Shown: positions 37,973 through 46,992, counted from the first letter of the stretch. The stretch: 64,000 bases of DNA from Secundilactobacillus angelensis (GCF_012641075.1 NZ_JAAXLJ010000007.1:1-64000), one strand, 5' to 3'. Numbers and translations are program-made. Notes: a model not told the origin generated them from the letters alone.

Positions 37973-39322
37973 ATGAAGTATTTTGGAACTGATGGTGTAC
38001 GTGGTATTGCTAACCAAGAATTAACCCCAGAGTTGGCTTTTCGACTTGGCCGTGCAGGTGGGTATGTCTTAACTGAACACGCAACTGATCGCGAGCAGCC
38101 ACAAGTGTTAGTTGCTCGAGATACCCGAATTTCAGGGCAGATGTTAGAAGAAGCAATCGTTGCTGGCCTTCTTTCAGTGGGGATTGAAGTCTTACGTTTA
38201 GGCGTAATCACTACGCCTGCAGTTGCTTATCTTGTTCGGACACAGGGTGCAGATGCCGGTGTTATGCTGACGGCTTCTCACAACCCAGTCGAAGACAACG
38301 GCATCAAGTTCTTCGGTGCGGATGGCTATAAGCTCTCTGATGATCTGGAGGATGAAATCGAAAAGTTGCTGGAACAAACGGATACCTTGCCAAGACCAGC
38401 AGCTAAAGGATTAGGAACTGTTGAAGATTATCAAGAAGGCAGCCAAAAATACATTCAATTTTTGGAACAAACCATTGATGACGATTTAACTGGCATGCAC
38501 ATTGCCGTCGATTCAGCTAATGGCGCCACCAGTAATTTGGTTTCAAGATTATACGCTGATCTGGGTGCTGAATTTGATACGATTGCGACGACACCTAATG
38601 GCTTGAACATCAATGATCAGGTGGGCTCAACTCATCCAGAACAGCTCCAGAAGTTTACTGTCGAAAAAGGTGCCACGATTGGCCTCGCCTTTGATGGTGA
38701 TGGCGATCGTTGCATCGCTGTTGATGAGGAAGGCAACGTGATCAACGGTGACAAGATTATGTATATTTGTGGGAAATACATGTCAGAGCACGGCCGTCTT
38801 AAGAAGGACACCATCGTCACCACGGTGATGAGTAATCTCGGGATGTATAAGGCTATGGAAGCACATGGCTTGACCAGTGTTAAGACCAAAGTTGGCGACC
38901 GCTATGTGGTGGAAGAAATGCTTGCTAACGGTTATAACCTGGGTGGCGAACAGTCAGGTCACATCGTTTTCTTGGACTTTAATACCACTGGTGATGGCAT
39001 GCTGACAAGCTTGCAGCTGTTGCACATCATGAAAGAAACGGGTAAGAAATTATCAGAGTTAGCTGAAGACGTTCAAGATTACCCACAACAGCTAGTTAAT
39101 GTTAAAGTTGCTGACAAGAAGGCAGCCTTAGATAATCCTGCTATTAAGGGGATCATTGACACTGTTGAAAAGGAAATGTCTGGTGATGGTCGCGTTTTGG
39201 TACGGCCTAGCGGGACTGAACCATTATTGCGGGTCATGGCTGAAGCACCTACGCAAGAAGCCGTTGACGGCTACGTTAACCGCATTGTAGAAGTCGTTAA
39301 GAGTGAAGTGGGCATCAACTAG
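37973..39322 (+). CDS. glmM: Phosphoglucosamine mutase
   Basis: The protein has 449 residues. The phosphoserine loop [11 protein letters not shown] has Ser102, the metal loop AFDGDGDR and the C-terminal RPSGTEP bind substrate. It converts GlcN-6-P to GlcN-1-P for UDP-GlcNAc. It directly follows cdaR, and GlmM is known to inhibit CdaA. GAGGAAA precedes the ATG. Confidence 0.96.
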   Translation: MKYFGTDGVRGIANQELTPELAFRLGRAGGYVLTEHATDREQPQVLVARDTRISGQMLEEAIVAGLLSVGIEVLRLGVITTPAVAYLVRTQGADAGVMLTASHNPVEDNGIKFFGADGYKLSDDLEDEIEKLLEQTDTLPRPAAKGLGTVEDYQEGSQKYIQFLEQTIDDDLTGMHIAVDSANGATSNLVSRLYADLGAEFDTIATTPNGLNINDQVGSTHPEQLQKFTVEKGATIGLAFDGDGDRCIAVDEEGNVINGDKIMYICGKYMSEHGRLKKDTIVTTVMSNLGMYKAMEAHGLTSVKTKVGDRYVVEEMLANGYNLGGEQSGHIVFLDFNTTGDGMLTSLQLLHIMKETGKKLSELAEDVQDYPQQLVNVKVADKKAALDNPAIKGIIDTVEKEMSGDGRVLVRPSGTEPLLRVMAEAPTQEAVDGYVNRIVEVVKSEVGIN

Positions 39323-39336
39323 TTTTCTGAAACTAT

Positions 39337-39377
39337 AAAAGCGGTTTTCAAACTTTGCTGTTTGAAAACCGCTTTTT
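39337..39377 (+). terminator. Terminator of the cdaA-cdaR-glmM operon
   Basis: Stem AAAAGCGGTTTTCAAAC / GTTTGAAAACCGCTTTT with a 6-nt loop and T-run. Confidence 0.9.
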
Positions 39378-39432
39378 ATACGTTTCCTCAAAAACGGGGT
39401 GGTTTTCATCTATACCACTTTTTACTTTATTA

Positions 39433-39480
39433 TTGACATATCATTTAAAAGACTGTAGAGTATACATGTCTTTAGATGAT
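39433..39480 (+). promoter_or_regulatory. glmS promoter with overlapping inverted repeat
   Basis: TTGACA (39433-39438) and TAGAGT (39456-39461), 17-nt spacer. The imperfect repeat ATCATTTAAAAGAC (39440-39453) and GTCTTTAGATGAT (39468-39480) covers the spacer and start site. The leader is only about 72 nt, too short for a glmS ribozyme. Confidence 0.7.
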
Positions 39481-39539
39481 AGAAATATTATTGAGTCTAT
39501 ACCAATTACAATATTATGAAAATTAGAGGATGAAATATT

Positions 39540-41357
39540 ATGTGTGGAATTGTTGGTGTTACAGGTAGCGATAATGCAGTAAAAATCTTACTTGACGGCC
39601 TACAAAAGCTTGAATACCGTGGTTACGATTCAGCTGGAATTTATGTAAACGACCAGAATGGTCAAGATTACCTCGTGAAAGAAAAGGGCCGTATCGCCGA
39701 CTTACGCCGTGAAGTTGGCCCCGAAGTTCACGGGACAACCGGGATCGGTCATACGCGTTGGGCAACTCATGGTGTTGTCAGCGTGGCTAACGCACACCCA
39801 CAGGTCTCAAAAGATGACCGTTTCTATTTAGTTCATAACGGTGTCATCGACAACTTCCAGGAACTCAAGAGTGATTATTTGAGCGACGTTCCTTTCACTA
39901 GTCAAACCGATACTGAAGTCATGGTTCAACTGGTTGATAAGTTTGCTGTGGAAGATGGTCTAAACGCCCATGATGCCTTTACTAAAGCATTGAGCTTACT
40001 CAAGGGTTCTTCATACGCCTTTTTGCTGATGGATCGTGAGGATCCGGAGACACTTTACGTTGCTAAGAACAAGAGTCCACTATTGATTGGTGTCGGCGAC
40101 GGCTTTAACGTTGTTTGCTCGGATGCCTTAGCGATGTTACGTGAGACTCATGACTTCCTGGAATTAATGGATGGCGAAGTGGTTACCATTAAGCCTGATG
40201 AAGTTAAAATTGAAGACCGAGATGGCAAACCAGTCGAACGGAAGACCTTCCACGTTGATATGGATGCCAACGAAACCGATAAGGGCACTTATCCATTCTA
40301 CATGTTGAAAGAAATTGATGAGCAGCCAAACGTCATGCGTCGTCTAGCTCAGGTGTATTTATCTGAAACTGGGGAACCGGTCATCAGTGATAAATTACTG
40401 AATTCAATGAAGCAAGCTGACCGGATCTACATTGTAGGTGCCGGTACCAGCTACCACGCTGGTTTGGTTGGTAAGCGATTGTTTGAAAGTCTGACCCAGA
40501 CACCTACGGAAGTACACGTTTCATCTGAATTTGCCTACGAACAACCTATTTTATCTAAAAAACCATTCTTCATTTTCTTGTCACAAAGTGGTGAAACAGC
40601 TGATTCTCGTGAAGTGTTAGTTAACGTTAATGCCGGTGGTCACGAGAGTTTAACCATCACTAACGTCCAAAATTCAACTTTATCACGTGAAGCAACTTAT
40701 ACCCTGTTACTCCATGCGGGTCCAGAAATCGCAGTGGCATCCACTAAAGCTTATACTGCACAGATTGCGCTTGAAGCAATTTTGGCTAAGGCTTTGGGCG
40801 AGGCTGATAATCAGATCGTTGCACAACGGTTTGACGTTCGTCACCAATTAGGCCTAGTTGCAACAGGTATTCAGGCGATTGTGGACGAGAAGAACAAGAT
40901 TGAAGAGTTAGCTAAATCAACCTTCTTAGATACTCCGAACGCCTTTTATATCGGTCGTGGAATCGATCAGAATGTTTCCCTTGAAGCCGCTTTGAAGTTG
41001 AAGGAAATTTCATACGTTCAAGCGGAGGGCTTTGCTTCTGGTGAATTAAAGCATGGTACGATTGCTCTGATTGAAAAGGGTACACCAGTTATCGGTATCA
41101 TTACTCAAGAGAAGACAGCTGGCTTAACTCGCTCAAACTTACAAGAAACGATGGCTCGGGGCGCACATATTCTGACCATCGTTTCGGAAAACTTGGCTAA
41201 GCCTGGTGATGACATCGTTCTGCCAGACGTTGACGAGTTAATGACGCCACTATTGAGTGTTGTCCCAACGCAGCTAATCGCTTATTATACGAGTCTTAAC
41301 AAGGGCTTAGACGTTGATAAGCCACGTAATTTAGCTAAGAGTGTTACCGTTGAATAG
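39540..41357 (+). CDS. glmS: Glutamine-fructose-6-phosphate aminotransferase
   Basis: The protein has 605 residues. MCGIVGVTG places the nucleophile Cys2 for the glutaminase half; GHTRWATHG follows. The isomerase half has two SIS domains (GAGTSYHAGLVGKR and FIGRG-like YIGRGIDQNVSLEAALKLKE) and ends with KSVTVE, as usual. It feeds GlcN-6-P to GlmM. Single gene with its own promoter and terminator. Confidence 0.97.
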   Translation: MCGIVGVTGSDNAVKILLDGLQKLEYRGYDSAGIYVNDQNGQDYLVKEKGRIADLRREVGPEVHGTTGIGHTRWATHGVVSVANAHPQVSKDDRFYLVHNGVIDNFQELKSDYLSDVPFTSQTDTEVMVQLVDKFAVEDGLNAHDAFTKALSLLKGSSYAFLLMDREDPETLYVAKNKSPLLIGVGDGFNVVCSDALAMLRETHDFLELMDGEVVTIKPDEVKIEDRDGKPVERKTFHVDMDANETDKGTYPFYMLKEIDEQPNVMRRLAQVYLSETGEPVISDKLLNSMKQADRIYIVGAGTSYHAGLVGKRLFESLTQTPTEVHVSSEFAYEQPILSKKPFFIFLSQSGETADSREVLVNVNAGGHESLTITNVQNSTLSREATYTLLLHAGPEIAVASTKAYTAQIALEAILAKALGEADNQIVAQRFDVRHQLGLVATGIQAIVDEKNKIEELAKSTFLDTPNAFYIGRGIDQNVSLEAALKLKEISYVQAEGFASGELKHGTIALIEKGTPVIGIITQEKTAGLTRSNLQETMARGAHILTIVSENLAKPGDDIVLPDVDELMTPLLSVVPTQLIAYYTSLNKGLDVDKPRNLAKSVTVE

Positions 41358-41366
41358 CTTTTAACA

Positions 41367-41413
41367 ACAAAAAAAATCATCATCAGTCGTAATAGGCTGA
41401 TGATGATTTTTTT
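41367..41413. terminator. Bidirectional terminator after glmS
   Basis: Stem AAAAAAATCATCATCAG / CTGATGATGATTTTTTT lies between convergent genes. Confidence 0.9.
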
Positions 41414-41422
41414 GATATTGAC

Positions 41423-42046
41423 TCAAAGTGGCCGCTTCATTTCAAATAAGCCGTCCACTGTACCATAAACTGATCCCGCGAGTCTGGCTAACGGATCCAG
41501 CTTAGCAGCGTCAACGTGGAAGGTCTGGGTATCTAATACCTCGTCTGCAAAGTAAAAGTCGTTGACTTCCAGAATGAAGAGGTCGCTTTGCACTTGAGCT
41601 TGATTATCAGTTATGGGTACGTATTGATAGAGCGTTGTTTCAAAACGAACTTTAGGTGCCACAAGTGCAGGAACAGAGATTGTCTGACTTGGGGTAGTAG
41701 CAAGCTGGGTGAGATCAAGTTCACTTTGATCACGAGGTAAACTTGCAGCTGTTTGGTTCATTTCGGTGGCTAACGATTGGCTGACGAGGTGGACGACAGC
41801 TTCCTGGTTGTCTAATAGATTAGCTGCTGTGTCTTTGAGCTGATTTTGTTTACGACCAATGGCGAGTGTCATTAGGGGTAACTCACTGGAAATGGCTGAA
41901 AAGAAGCTGAAGGGAGCGATGTTTAACCTCTGCTTGGGCTTCGGACCTAAAGTGGTCACCCAGGCGATTGGCCGTGGGATAATGCTGCCAGACAGTAATT
42001 TATAACGTTTCAGGGCTGTTAGCGAGTTACTTGAGAAATGCTGCAT
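41423..42046 (-). CDS. Flavin reductase-like FMN-binding protein
   Basis: The protein has 207 residues. SGSIIPRPIAWVTTLG and NIAPFSFFSAISSELPLM match the FMN-binding split-barrel flavoprotein family (DIM6/NTAB). It likely binds FMN; the substrate is unknown. The frame runs 53 codons further upstream, but GAGGAGG (42051-42057) pins ATG 42046. Confidence 0.82.
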   Translation of the reverse strand: MQHFSSNSLTALKRYKLLSGSIIPRPIAWVTTLGPKPKQRLNIAPFSFFSAISSELPLMTLAIGRKQNQLKDTAANLLDNQEAVVHLVSQSLATEMNQTAASLPRDQSELDLTQLATTPSQTISVPALVAPKVRFETTLYQYVPITDNQAQVQSDLFILEVNDFYFADEVLDTQTFHVDAAKLDPLARLAGSVYGTVDGLFEMKRPL

Positions 42047-42207
42047 GATAGACCTCCTCAAAGGATTTGCCCTCATTATAGCGCAAGGTGTGATGGCTGG
42101 TGTAATGAATAATTGTGAAACAAATAATTTGACGTTTTCAAGCATCTCCGTGGACGTTGAAAGCTCACCGTGGTACAATTCCGCAGTAGAGAAAAGGAGC
42201 GACAAAC

Positions 42208-42354
42208 ATGAAATTTACAAAAAAACGTAGTCAAAATAGACAAGCAGAAGAGAAACGAGACGCCACATGGAAAAAGTTCAAGACGCAGCAGAATACCCTT
42301 GCAGCGAATAAGCGTGGCGATAGGCAGCGAGGCAGTCGAAAAGTAAATTACTAA
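42208..42354 (+). CDS. 48-residue highly basic hypothetical peptide
   Basis: Starts [18 protein letters not shown] and ends GSRKVNY; Lys plus Arg make up about a third of residues. AAAAGGAG (42192-42199) is well placed and an extended -10, TG-G-TACAAT (42172-42179), is upstream, so it looks truly expressed. No family is recognised. It may bind nucleic acid or the ribosome by charge; that is only a guess. Divergent from the flavin-reductase gene. Confidence 0.6.
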   Translation: MKFTKKRSQNRQAEEKRDATWKKFKTQQNTLAANKRGDRQRGSRKVNY

Positions 42355-42434
42355 GCAGAATTGGTCGTTTTTCTTGCAATATTGGTCTAGATGACTTATC
42401 ATTGGGCTATACCAGCAAAAGGGAGTGGCGAATC

Positions 42435-43172
42435 ATGTCAGAATATACAAAAGCAAAAATGAATGTGATTATCGTTAAAGATCGTACAGAAGGCGGACGG
42501 AAAGGATTTGAAGTTTTCCAAAATGCTTACCGGAATGGTGCCAAGGTATTTGGACTAGCAACTGGTAGTACACCAGTGACGACCTATGAAGAACTTACCA
42601 AGAGTGACCTTGATTTCAGTCAAATGACGTCGGTTAACCTGGATGAATACGTTGGTTTAGCTCCTGATCATCCACAGAGCTATCACTACTTTATGCAAAA
42701 ACATTTATTTGATCAAAAACCATTTGCACACTCATATGTTCCGGATGGTTTGAACAGTGATGCAGAAGCTGAGATGAAGCGTTATGATCAAGTAATTGCG
42801 GACAATCCAATTGATTTACAGATTTTAGGACTTGGTCAAAACGGTCACATCGGGTTTAATGAACCCGGCACTGATCCTGCACTGGGTACTCATAAAGTTG
42901 CCTTGACTGAATCAACGATCAAAGCTAATGCCCGTTTCTTTAAGAATGAAGATGAAGTACCGCGTTATGCTTATTCAATGGGTATTGCCTCGATTTTAAC
43001 CAGTAAGCATATTCTATTGGAAGCGTTTGGTCCTGAAAAGGCTGAAGCTGTCAAAGCAATGATTGAAGGCCCAATCACGACTGACGTTCCGGCTAGCTTC
43101 CTGCAACAACATAATCAAGTGACGATTATTATTGATGAAGCGGCGGCAAGTCAATTAAGTGAAGAATACTAA
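42435..43172 (+). CDS. nagB: Glucosamine-6-phosphate deaminase
   Basis: The protein has 245 residues. [39 protein letters not shown] (active site Asp/His/Glu) and the short Firmicute-type C-terminus are present. It turns GlcN-6-P into fructose-6-P plus ammonia, opposing GlmS. GGGAGTGG precedes ATG 42435; ATG 42459 is a shorter alternative. Confidence 0.95.
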   Translation: MSEYTKAKMNVIIVKDRTEGGRKGFEVFQNAYRNGAKVFGLATGSTPVTTYEELTKSDLDFSQMTSVNLDEYVGLAPDHPQSYHYFMQKHLFDQKPFAHSYVPDGLNSDAEAEMKRYDQVIADNPIDLQILGLGQNGHIGFNEPGTDPALGTHKVALTESTIKANARFFKNEDEVPRYAYSMGIASILTSKHILLEAFGPEKAEAVKAMIEGPITTDVPASFLQQHNQVTIIIDEAAASQLSEEY

Positions 43173-43206
43173 TTCAATTTAGAGAGAATTGAAGGTAGCA
43201 TGAGAG

Positions 43207-43246
43207 AGAAGAGCGGCGATGAAGTCGGTCTTCTTTTTATTTTTAG
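43207..43246 (+). terminator. Terminator after nagB
   Basis: An 11-bp stem AGAAGAGCGGC / GTCGGTCTTCT (one G-G mismatch, one G-T) with loop GATGAA is followed by TTTTTATTTTT. Confidence 0.75.
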
Positions 43247-43317
43247 GGGGATGGTTTGGTTGGTCAGCTTTAGTTTTGCTTGTGACAGTGAGTTGTTTAA
43301 GAGAAGGTCGACCAAGC

Positions 43318-43346
43318 TTGTTTTCGCATCATATTCCAATTATAAT
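43318..43346 (+). promoter_or_regulatory. Promoter of the first GH73 gene
   Basis: TTGTTT (43318-43323) and TATAAT (43341-43346) are separated by 17 nt, 35 nt before the start codon. Confidence 0.7.
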
Positions 43347-43381
43347 AAGAATAAATTGTTGTATCTGAGGGGGACATACAC

Positions 43382-44512
43382 ATGCGGAAACAATGGATGG
43401 TGGGCTTGCTCACTGTTGGCTTAGTCGTATGCGGTTTAACTGGTGTGGGGCACACCAGAGCTGAAGCGAGCACAACGGCTGACACTTTTATCAGCAACAT
43501 GTCATCGCCGGTAAAAAAGGTTGCTGATCAATACAAACTGTATCCATCAGTCATGATGGCACAGGCTGCGTTGGAAAGTGGTTGGGGAACAAGCCAGCTC
43601 ACAATCAATGCAAATAATTATTTTGGTATCAAAGGGTCGTATAATGGCGCTTCGGTGACCATGAGTACGGCAGAATACAATGCTAATGGTCAACTTTACT
43701 ATACGCAGGCGGCCTTTAAAAAATATCCAGATGCAGCAGCTTCCATGACAGATAATGCCCAGCTGTTACGCAATGGGACAGCTTGGAATCCCAATTATTA
43801 TTCAGGTACTTGGCGAGAAAACGCGCCGACTTACGAATCTGCAGCCAATGCGCTTACAGGGACTTACGCTACTGCACCGAACTATGGTAGTTCCCTGATC
43901 AACCTCATTCAGACTTACAAGTTTTATACGCTAGATGGCTCAACTAGTTCAGCGGAGTCCGCAACGCCATCTCAAAAACCCGTAGTTGATACGACCAAGG
44001 TCAATTATTACATTGGGTCGAATAGCCAAACGGCAACTTTGGGATCAAAGTATAAGGGGTATGCACTTTATAATCATGTGAAGGGCAGCAAGTACAAAAC
44101 GACTAAGTACAGTTGGTCCCAGATTGGTGGCTGGCAGGGACGGCCGGTCTGGATTGATGCCCGTGGGTATAAAGTCAGCACGAAGACGAATTGGTATCGA
44201 GTCCGGTTTAGCAAACAGACAACCTCAAAGAAATATTGGGTTTACTCAAAAGCGCTTAGTTTTCCTAAGACCACTTACAAGGCTGATAAGAAATCGGTCA
44301 CTTTGAATGGAACCATTTATCCCGTATATGATCACGTGTTTAATTCAACGTACATTGCCAAACAGTTGACGACCACTAAAGCACTCACAAACCATTCAGT
44401 AACAATCGACAAGAAAGCAACTCACGTTCAAAATGGCGTTACCACAACCTGGTATCGAATCCATAGTAGTTCACTAACCGGCTGGGTCAGCTCTCTAGCC
44501 ATTAAAAAATAA
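43382..44512 (+). CDS. Secreted GH73 N-acetylglucosaminidase with C-terminal wall-binding modules
   Basis: The protein has 376 residues. A signal peptide (QWMVGLLTVGLVVCGLTGVG) precedes a GH73 glucosaminidase domain, with the catalytic Glu in QAALESGWGTSQL and the family line NNYFGIKGSYNG. The C-terminal ~170 residues hold two or more GW/SH3-like modules with WYRV and GWV motifs. It cleaves peptidoglycan glycan strands, in separation or turnover. GAGGGGG precedes the ATG. A paralogue follows in tandem. Confidence 0.9.
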   Translation: MRKQWMVGLLTVGLVVCGLTGVGHTRAEASTTADTFISNMSSPVKKVADQYKLYPSVMMAQAALESGWGTSQLTINANNYFGIKGSYNGASVTMSTAEYNANGQLYYTQAAFKKYPDAAASMTDNAQLLRNGTAWNPNYYSGTWRENAPTYESAANALTGTYATAPNYGSSLINLIQTYKFYTLDGSTSSAESATPSQKPVVDTTKVNYYIGSNSQTATLGSKYKGYALYNHVKGSKYKTTKYSWSQIGGWQGRPVWIDARGYKVSTKTNWYRVRFSKQTTSKKYWVYSKALSFPKTTYKADKKSVTLNGTIYPVYDHVFNSTYIAKQLTTTKALTNHSVTIDKKATHVQNGVTTTWYRIHSSSLTGWVSSLAIKK

Positions 44513-44528
44513 ATAAATACTTCAAGAT

Positions 44529-44564
44529 AAAGGCCTTGGTACCGTTCTGGTATCAGGTCTTTTT
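44529..44564 (+). terminator. Terminator between the GH73 genes
   Basis: Imperfect stem AAAGGCCTTGGTACC / GGTATCAGGTCTTT is followed by TT. Confidence 0.65.
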
Positions 44565-44666
44565 CAAAGGTTAAGATTTTAATTTATTAGTAAACATTAA
44601 CTTGTGAAATAATCAGAAACCGGTATAATATTCTCGGTTTAGTATTTAGATAGGAGATTTATGACG

Positions 44667-45515
44667 ATGAAGGTCTGGAAAAAGCTGACAATTTTACTGG
44701 TTTCTGCACTGGGACTTGGTGCATTGACAACAGAGACTGTGCAAGCAGACACACACACCGATTTTATTAACCAAATGAGCCAACCAGTACTAAAAGTGAG
44801 TCGCCAGAATCATCTATATGGTTCGGTTATGATGGCACAGGCAGCACTGGAAAGCGATTGGGGAACTAGTCAGCTATCCGTTAGCGCGCATAACTATTTT
44901 GGCGTTAAGGGCAGTTATGATGGGCACTCGATTACAATGTCCACGGCTGAGGCCAACGCTAGCGGGTCAATGTATAACACGTTAGCTCAGTTTAAGGTTT
45001 ACCCTTCCGCACAAGCGTCTTTAAATGACTATGCGAAAGTGTTACGTGGTGGGACGACTTGGAATCCGTTTCTCTATGAGGGTGCTTGGCGGGAAAACGC
45101 GAGCTCCTACATGACAGCTACGAACATTGTTGCGGAAAACTACGCTACTGACAATGATTATGCGGAGAAGCTTAATAAAATCATTGCTGACTATGATTTG
45201 CACGATCGCTTTGATCGCAGCACCGCCAATAGTACGGATGCGGATACCAGCACTCGGGTGACACCTGGTGTGGCTTATGCCAGCTACGACGGGACGGCCA
45301 CCATCAAAACAGGGTCTATCAAATTTTATAATGGCGTTCCTACGACCAGCGATAAGGCCAAAGTCATTCGAACTAAGGCGTTGGCCAACAAAAAAGTTAA
45401 AGTGTTATCGCGTGGCATCGTGACTAAGAACCAAACAATCTGGTATCAGGTTAAAAGCGGTTCGGTAACCGGCTGGGTTCAGATCACTGATATCTTGGGC
45501 CTTAAGAGTAACTAG
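44667..45515 (+). CDS. Second secreted GH73 N-acetylglucosaminidase
   Basis: The protein has 282 residues. The signal peptide is LTILLVSALGLGALTTETVQA. The GH73 domain shares MMAQAALES-x-WGTSQL, NYFG(I/V)KGSY and WNP-x2-Y-x-G-(T/A)WREN with the upstream gene, so they are tandem duplicates. Only one short C-terminal SH3-like module is left (WYQVKSGSVTGWVQI). AGGAG (44652-44656) spaces better to ATG 44667 than to 44661. Confidence 0.9.
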   Translation: MKVWKKLTILLVSALGLGALTTETVQADTHTDFINQMSQPVLKVSRQNHLYGSVMMAQAALESDWGTSQLSVSAHNYFGVKGSYDGHSITMSTAEANASGSMYNTLAQFKVYPSAQASLNDYAKVLRGGTTWNPFLYEGAWRENASSYMTATNIVAENYATDNDYAEKLNKIIADYDLHDRFDRSTANSTDADTSTRVTPGVAYASYDGTATIKTGSIKFYNGVPTTSDKAKVIRTKALANKKVKVLSRGIVTKNQTIWYQVKSGSVTGWVQITDILGLKSN

Positions 45516-45608
45516 GACCAAACAAGCAAGACAGGGTTCATGTTCTCTGATATAATGACGTTCATAGTGTTATAAACCGAAAAATGATGTTAGGAAGATT
45601 TTAATAAA

Positions 45609-46688
45609 ATGGCAACTGATTATAAAATTATGGTGCAAAATGTCACCAAAGAATATGATTTATTTAAAACGCAATCAGAGAAACTACGGGCGTTCTTCGC
45701 GTTGAACCGTAAACCGGTACCGCATTTCTGGTCTTTGATGGGCGTTTCACTCAAGGTGATGCCTGGTGAGACTTTAGGACTGATTGGTGTTAACGGCTCT
45801 GGAAAGTCCACCTTATCGAATATTATCTCGGGCATTATTCCGCAGACCACGGGCATTGTTGACGTTCGCGGTGAAACCTCGATTATTGCCATTGGTGCAG
45901 GGTTACGGGGCAACCTTACCGGACTTGAAAATATTCGCTTAAAGGCTCTGATGCAGGGATTAACCAATGAAGAAATCGACGGTTTAATGGATGACATCGT
46001 TAGCTTCGCTGATATTGGTGATTTTCTGTATCAACCGGTTAAGAGTTATTCTAGCGGGATGAAATCTCGACTTGGCTTTTCGATTGCTGTCCATGTGAAC
46101 CCAGATATTCTCATTATTGATGAGGCTCTTTCGGTTGGTGATGATACTTTCTATCAAAAGTGCGTGGATAAGATCACTGAATTTAAGGCTGAGGGGAAGA
46201 CGATTATCTTTGTCAGTCACTCTTTGAAGCAGGTTGAAATGCTTTGTGACCGCGTTGCTTGGATCCATTACGGTAACTTAAAAGAAGTCGGCGATACTGC
46301 GCCAATCGTTTCGGACTACCGTGAATTTGTGAAATGGTTTAAGAACTTAAGTAAAAAAGAAAAGAAACAGTTTCAGTTAAGAATGAAAGAGGCTCAAAAA
46401 GCTTTTGATATTGATGCGTTTCAGGCTTCGGTGGTGGAAGAACGGCAGAAACAAAATCCGACTGAACAAAACGTGGCTGGCAAGGTTAAGAAAGACTTTT
46501 ATGGGTCCGTTATCAGTGAAAAGATGACTCTGAGTAGCCGGCTTTTGACGTTGGCGGTGGTGTTACTGCTGGTGTTTACGTGTTGGACAAACCTATCGGG
46601 TCATTCACTGTCAGAAGTTGTTTCTAACCCAACCACTTTAGTTCATCCCACAGCTCACGTGGATAAGACGGGGAGCTTGGATAAATAA
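45609..46688 (+). CDS. tagH: ABC transporter ATP-binding protein, TagH-like teichoic acid exporter subunit
   Basis: The protein has 359 residues. Walker A GVNGSGKST, the TagH-type loop IIAIGAGLRGNLTGLENIRL, signature YSSGMKSRLGFS, Walker B ILIIDEALSVGDD and SHSLKQ are present, with a C-terminal extension carrying one membrane helix (LLTLAVVLLLVFTCW) as in Bacillus TagH. It should energise export of wall teichoic acid or another surface polymer. No permease partner (TagG) is adjacent, which is unusual. No clear Shine-Dalgarno beyond AGGAAG at 45592. Confidence 0.82.
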   Translation: MATDYKIMVQNVTKEYDLFKTQSEKLRAFFALNRKPVPHFWSLMGVSLKVMPGETLGLIGVNGSGKSTLSNIISGIIPQTTGIVDVRGETSIIAIGAGLRGNLTGLENIRLKALMQGLTNEEIDGLMDDIVSFADIGDFLYQPVKSYSSGMKSRLGFSIAVHVNPDILIIDEALSVGDDTFYQKCVDKITEFKAEGKTIIFVSHSLKQVEMLCDRVAWIHYGNLKEVGDTAPIVSDYREFVKWFKNLSKKEKKQFQLRMKEAQKAFDIDAFQASVVEERQKQNPTEQNVAGKVKKDFYGSVISEKMTLSSRLLTLAVVLLLVFTCWTNLSGHSLSEVVSNPTTLVHPTAHVDKTGSLDK

Positions 46689-46733
46689 ATGAGCATTTAA
46701 TTAGAAAAATGTGAGTATTCTCATAAAAAGTGT

Positions 46734-46739
46734 TATACT
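46734..46739 (+). promoter_or_regulatory. Extended -10 of a small transcription unit
   Basis: TG-T-TATACT (46731-46739) lies 43 nt after the tagH stop with no gene directly downstream. It would start RNA near 46746. Confidence 0.5.
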
Positions 46740-46745
46740 ATAAAT

Positions 46746-46841
46746 AACCATTTATTTACCCCCTGATTAGTTTTAACGAAAAGGGATATCTCACTAGTTT
46801 CTTGGGCCCCAATCGTTCTTTTGGACGGTTGGGGCTTTTTT
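46746..46841 (+). ncRNA. Candidate small RNA 1 (about 96 nt)
   Basis: The unit runs from the extended -10 start to a strong terminator: GCCCCAATCGTTC / GGACGGTTGGGGC, 13 bp, TTTT loop, six T (46806-46841). There is no convincing reading frame with a ribosome site. A C-rich segment ACCCCC (about 46758) could pair with G-rich Shine-Dalgarno sequences. It could also be a processed tagH 3' end. Confidence 0.45.
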
Positions 46842-46879
46842 AGCTCAAAGTCAACATGATAGGAATTTTTTAAAAAAGG

Positions 46880-46908
46880 TTGACAGCGCTTTCATAGTGC
46901 CTTATAGT
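46880..46908 (+). promoter_or_regulatory. Promoter with cre site for small RNA 2
   Basis: TTGACA (46880-46885) and TATAGT (46903-46908), 17-nt spacer. TGACAGCGCTTTCA (46881-46894) matches the cre consensus TGAAAGCGCTTTCA at 13 of 14 bases and covers the -35, so CcpA binding should repress. Confidence 0.8.
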
Positions 46909-46914
46909 ATTCAT

Positions 46915-46992
46915 TGTAAGGTATGAATTAATTACCTTCTAATCAATTCTCTTTCTCTCTTATGCCGCCACTATCTTTGATAGTGGCTTTTT
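46915..46992 (+). ncRNA. Candidate CcpA-controlled small RNA 2 (about 78 nt)
   Basis: Bounded by the cre promoter and a perfect terminator (GCCACTATC-TTT-GATAGTGGC-TTTTT, 46967-46992). A 5' hairpin (AAGGTA/TACCTT, 46918-46938) and the terminator leave an unpaired CU-rich stretch, TTCTCTTTCTCTCTT (46948-46962), complementary to GA-rich ribosome-binding sites. This resembles C/U-rich regulatory RNAs such as the CcpA-repressed RsaI of Staphylococcus in architecture only. It could instead be an attenuated leader of the next gene. Confidence 0.6.

Noticed and set aside
39380-39540. glmS ribozyme
   Set aside because: No matching core was seen and the predicted leader is too short.
43219-43368. Short hydrophobic frame (49 codons, MKSVFFLFLGGW...) after nagB
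   Set aside because: Its ATG is in the loop of the nagB terminator and there is no good ribosome site; the promoter of the next gene lies inside it.
43200-43424. 74-codon frame overlapping the first GH73 gene
   Set aside because: It crosses a terminator and promoter and overlaps the signal peptide of a clear gene in another frame.
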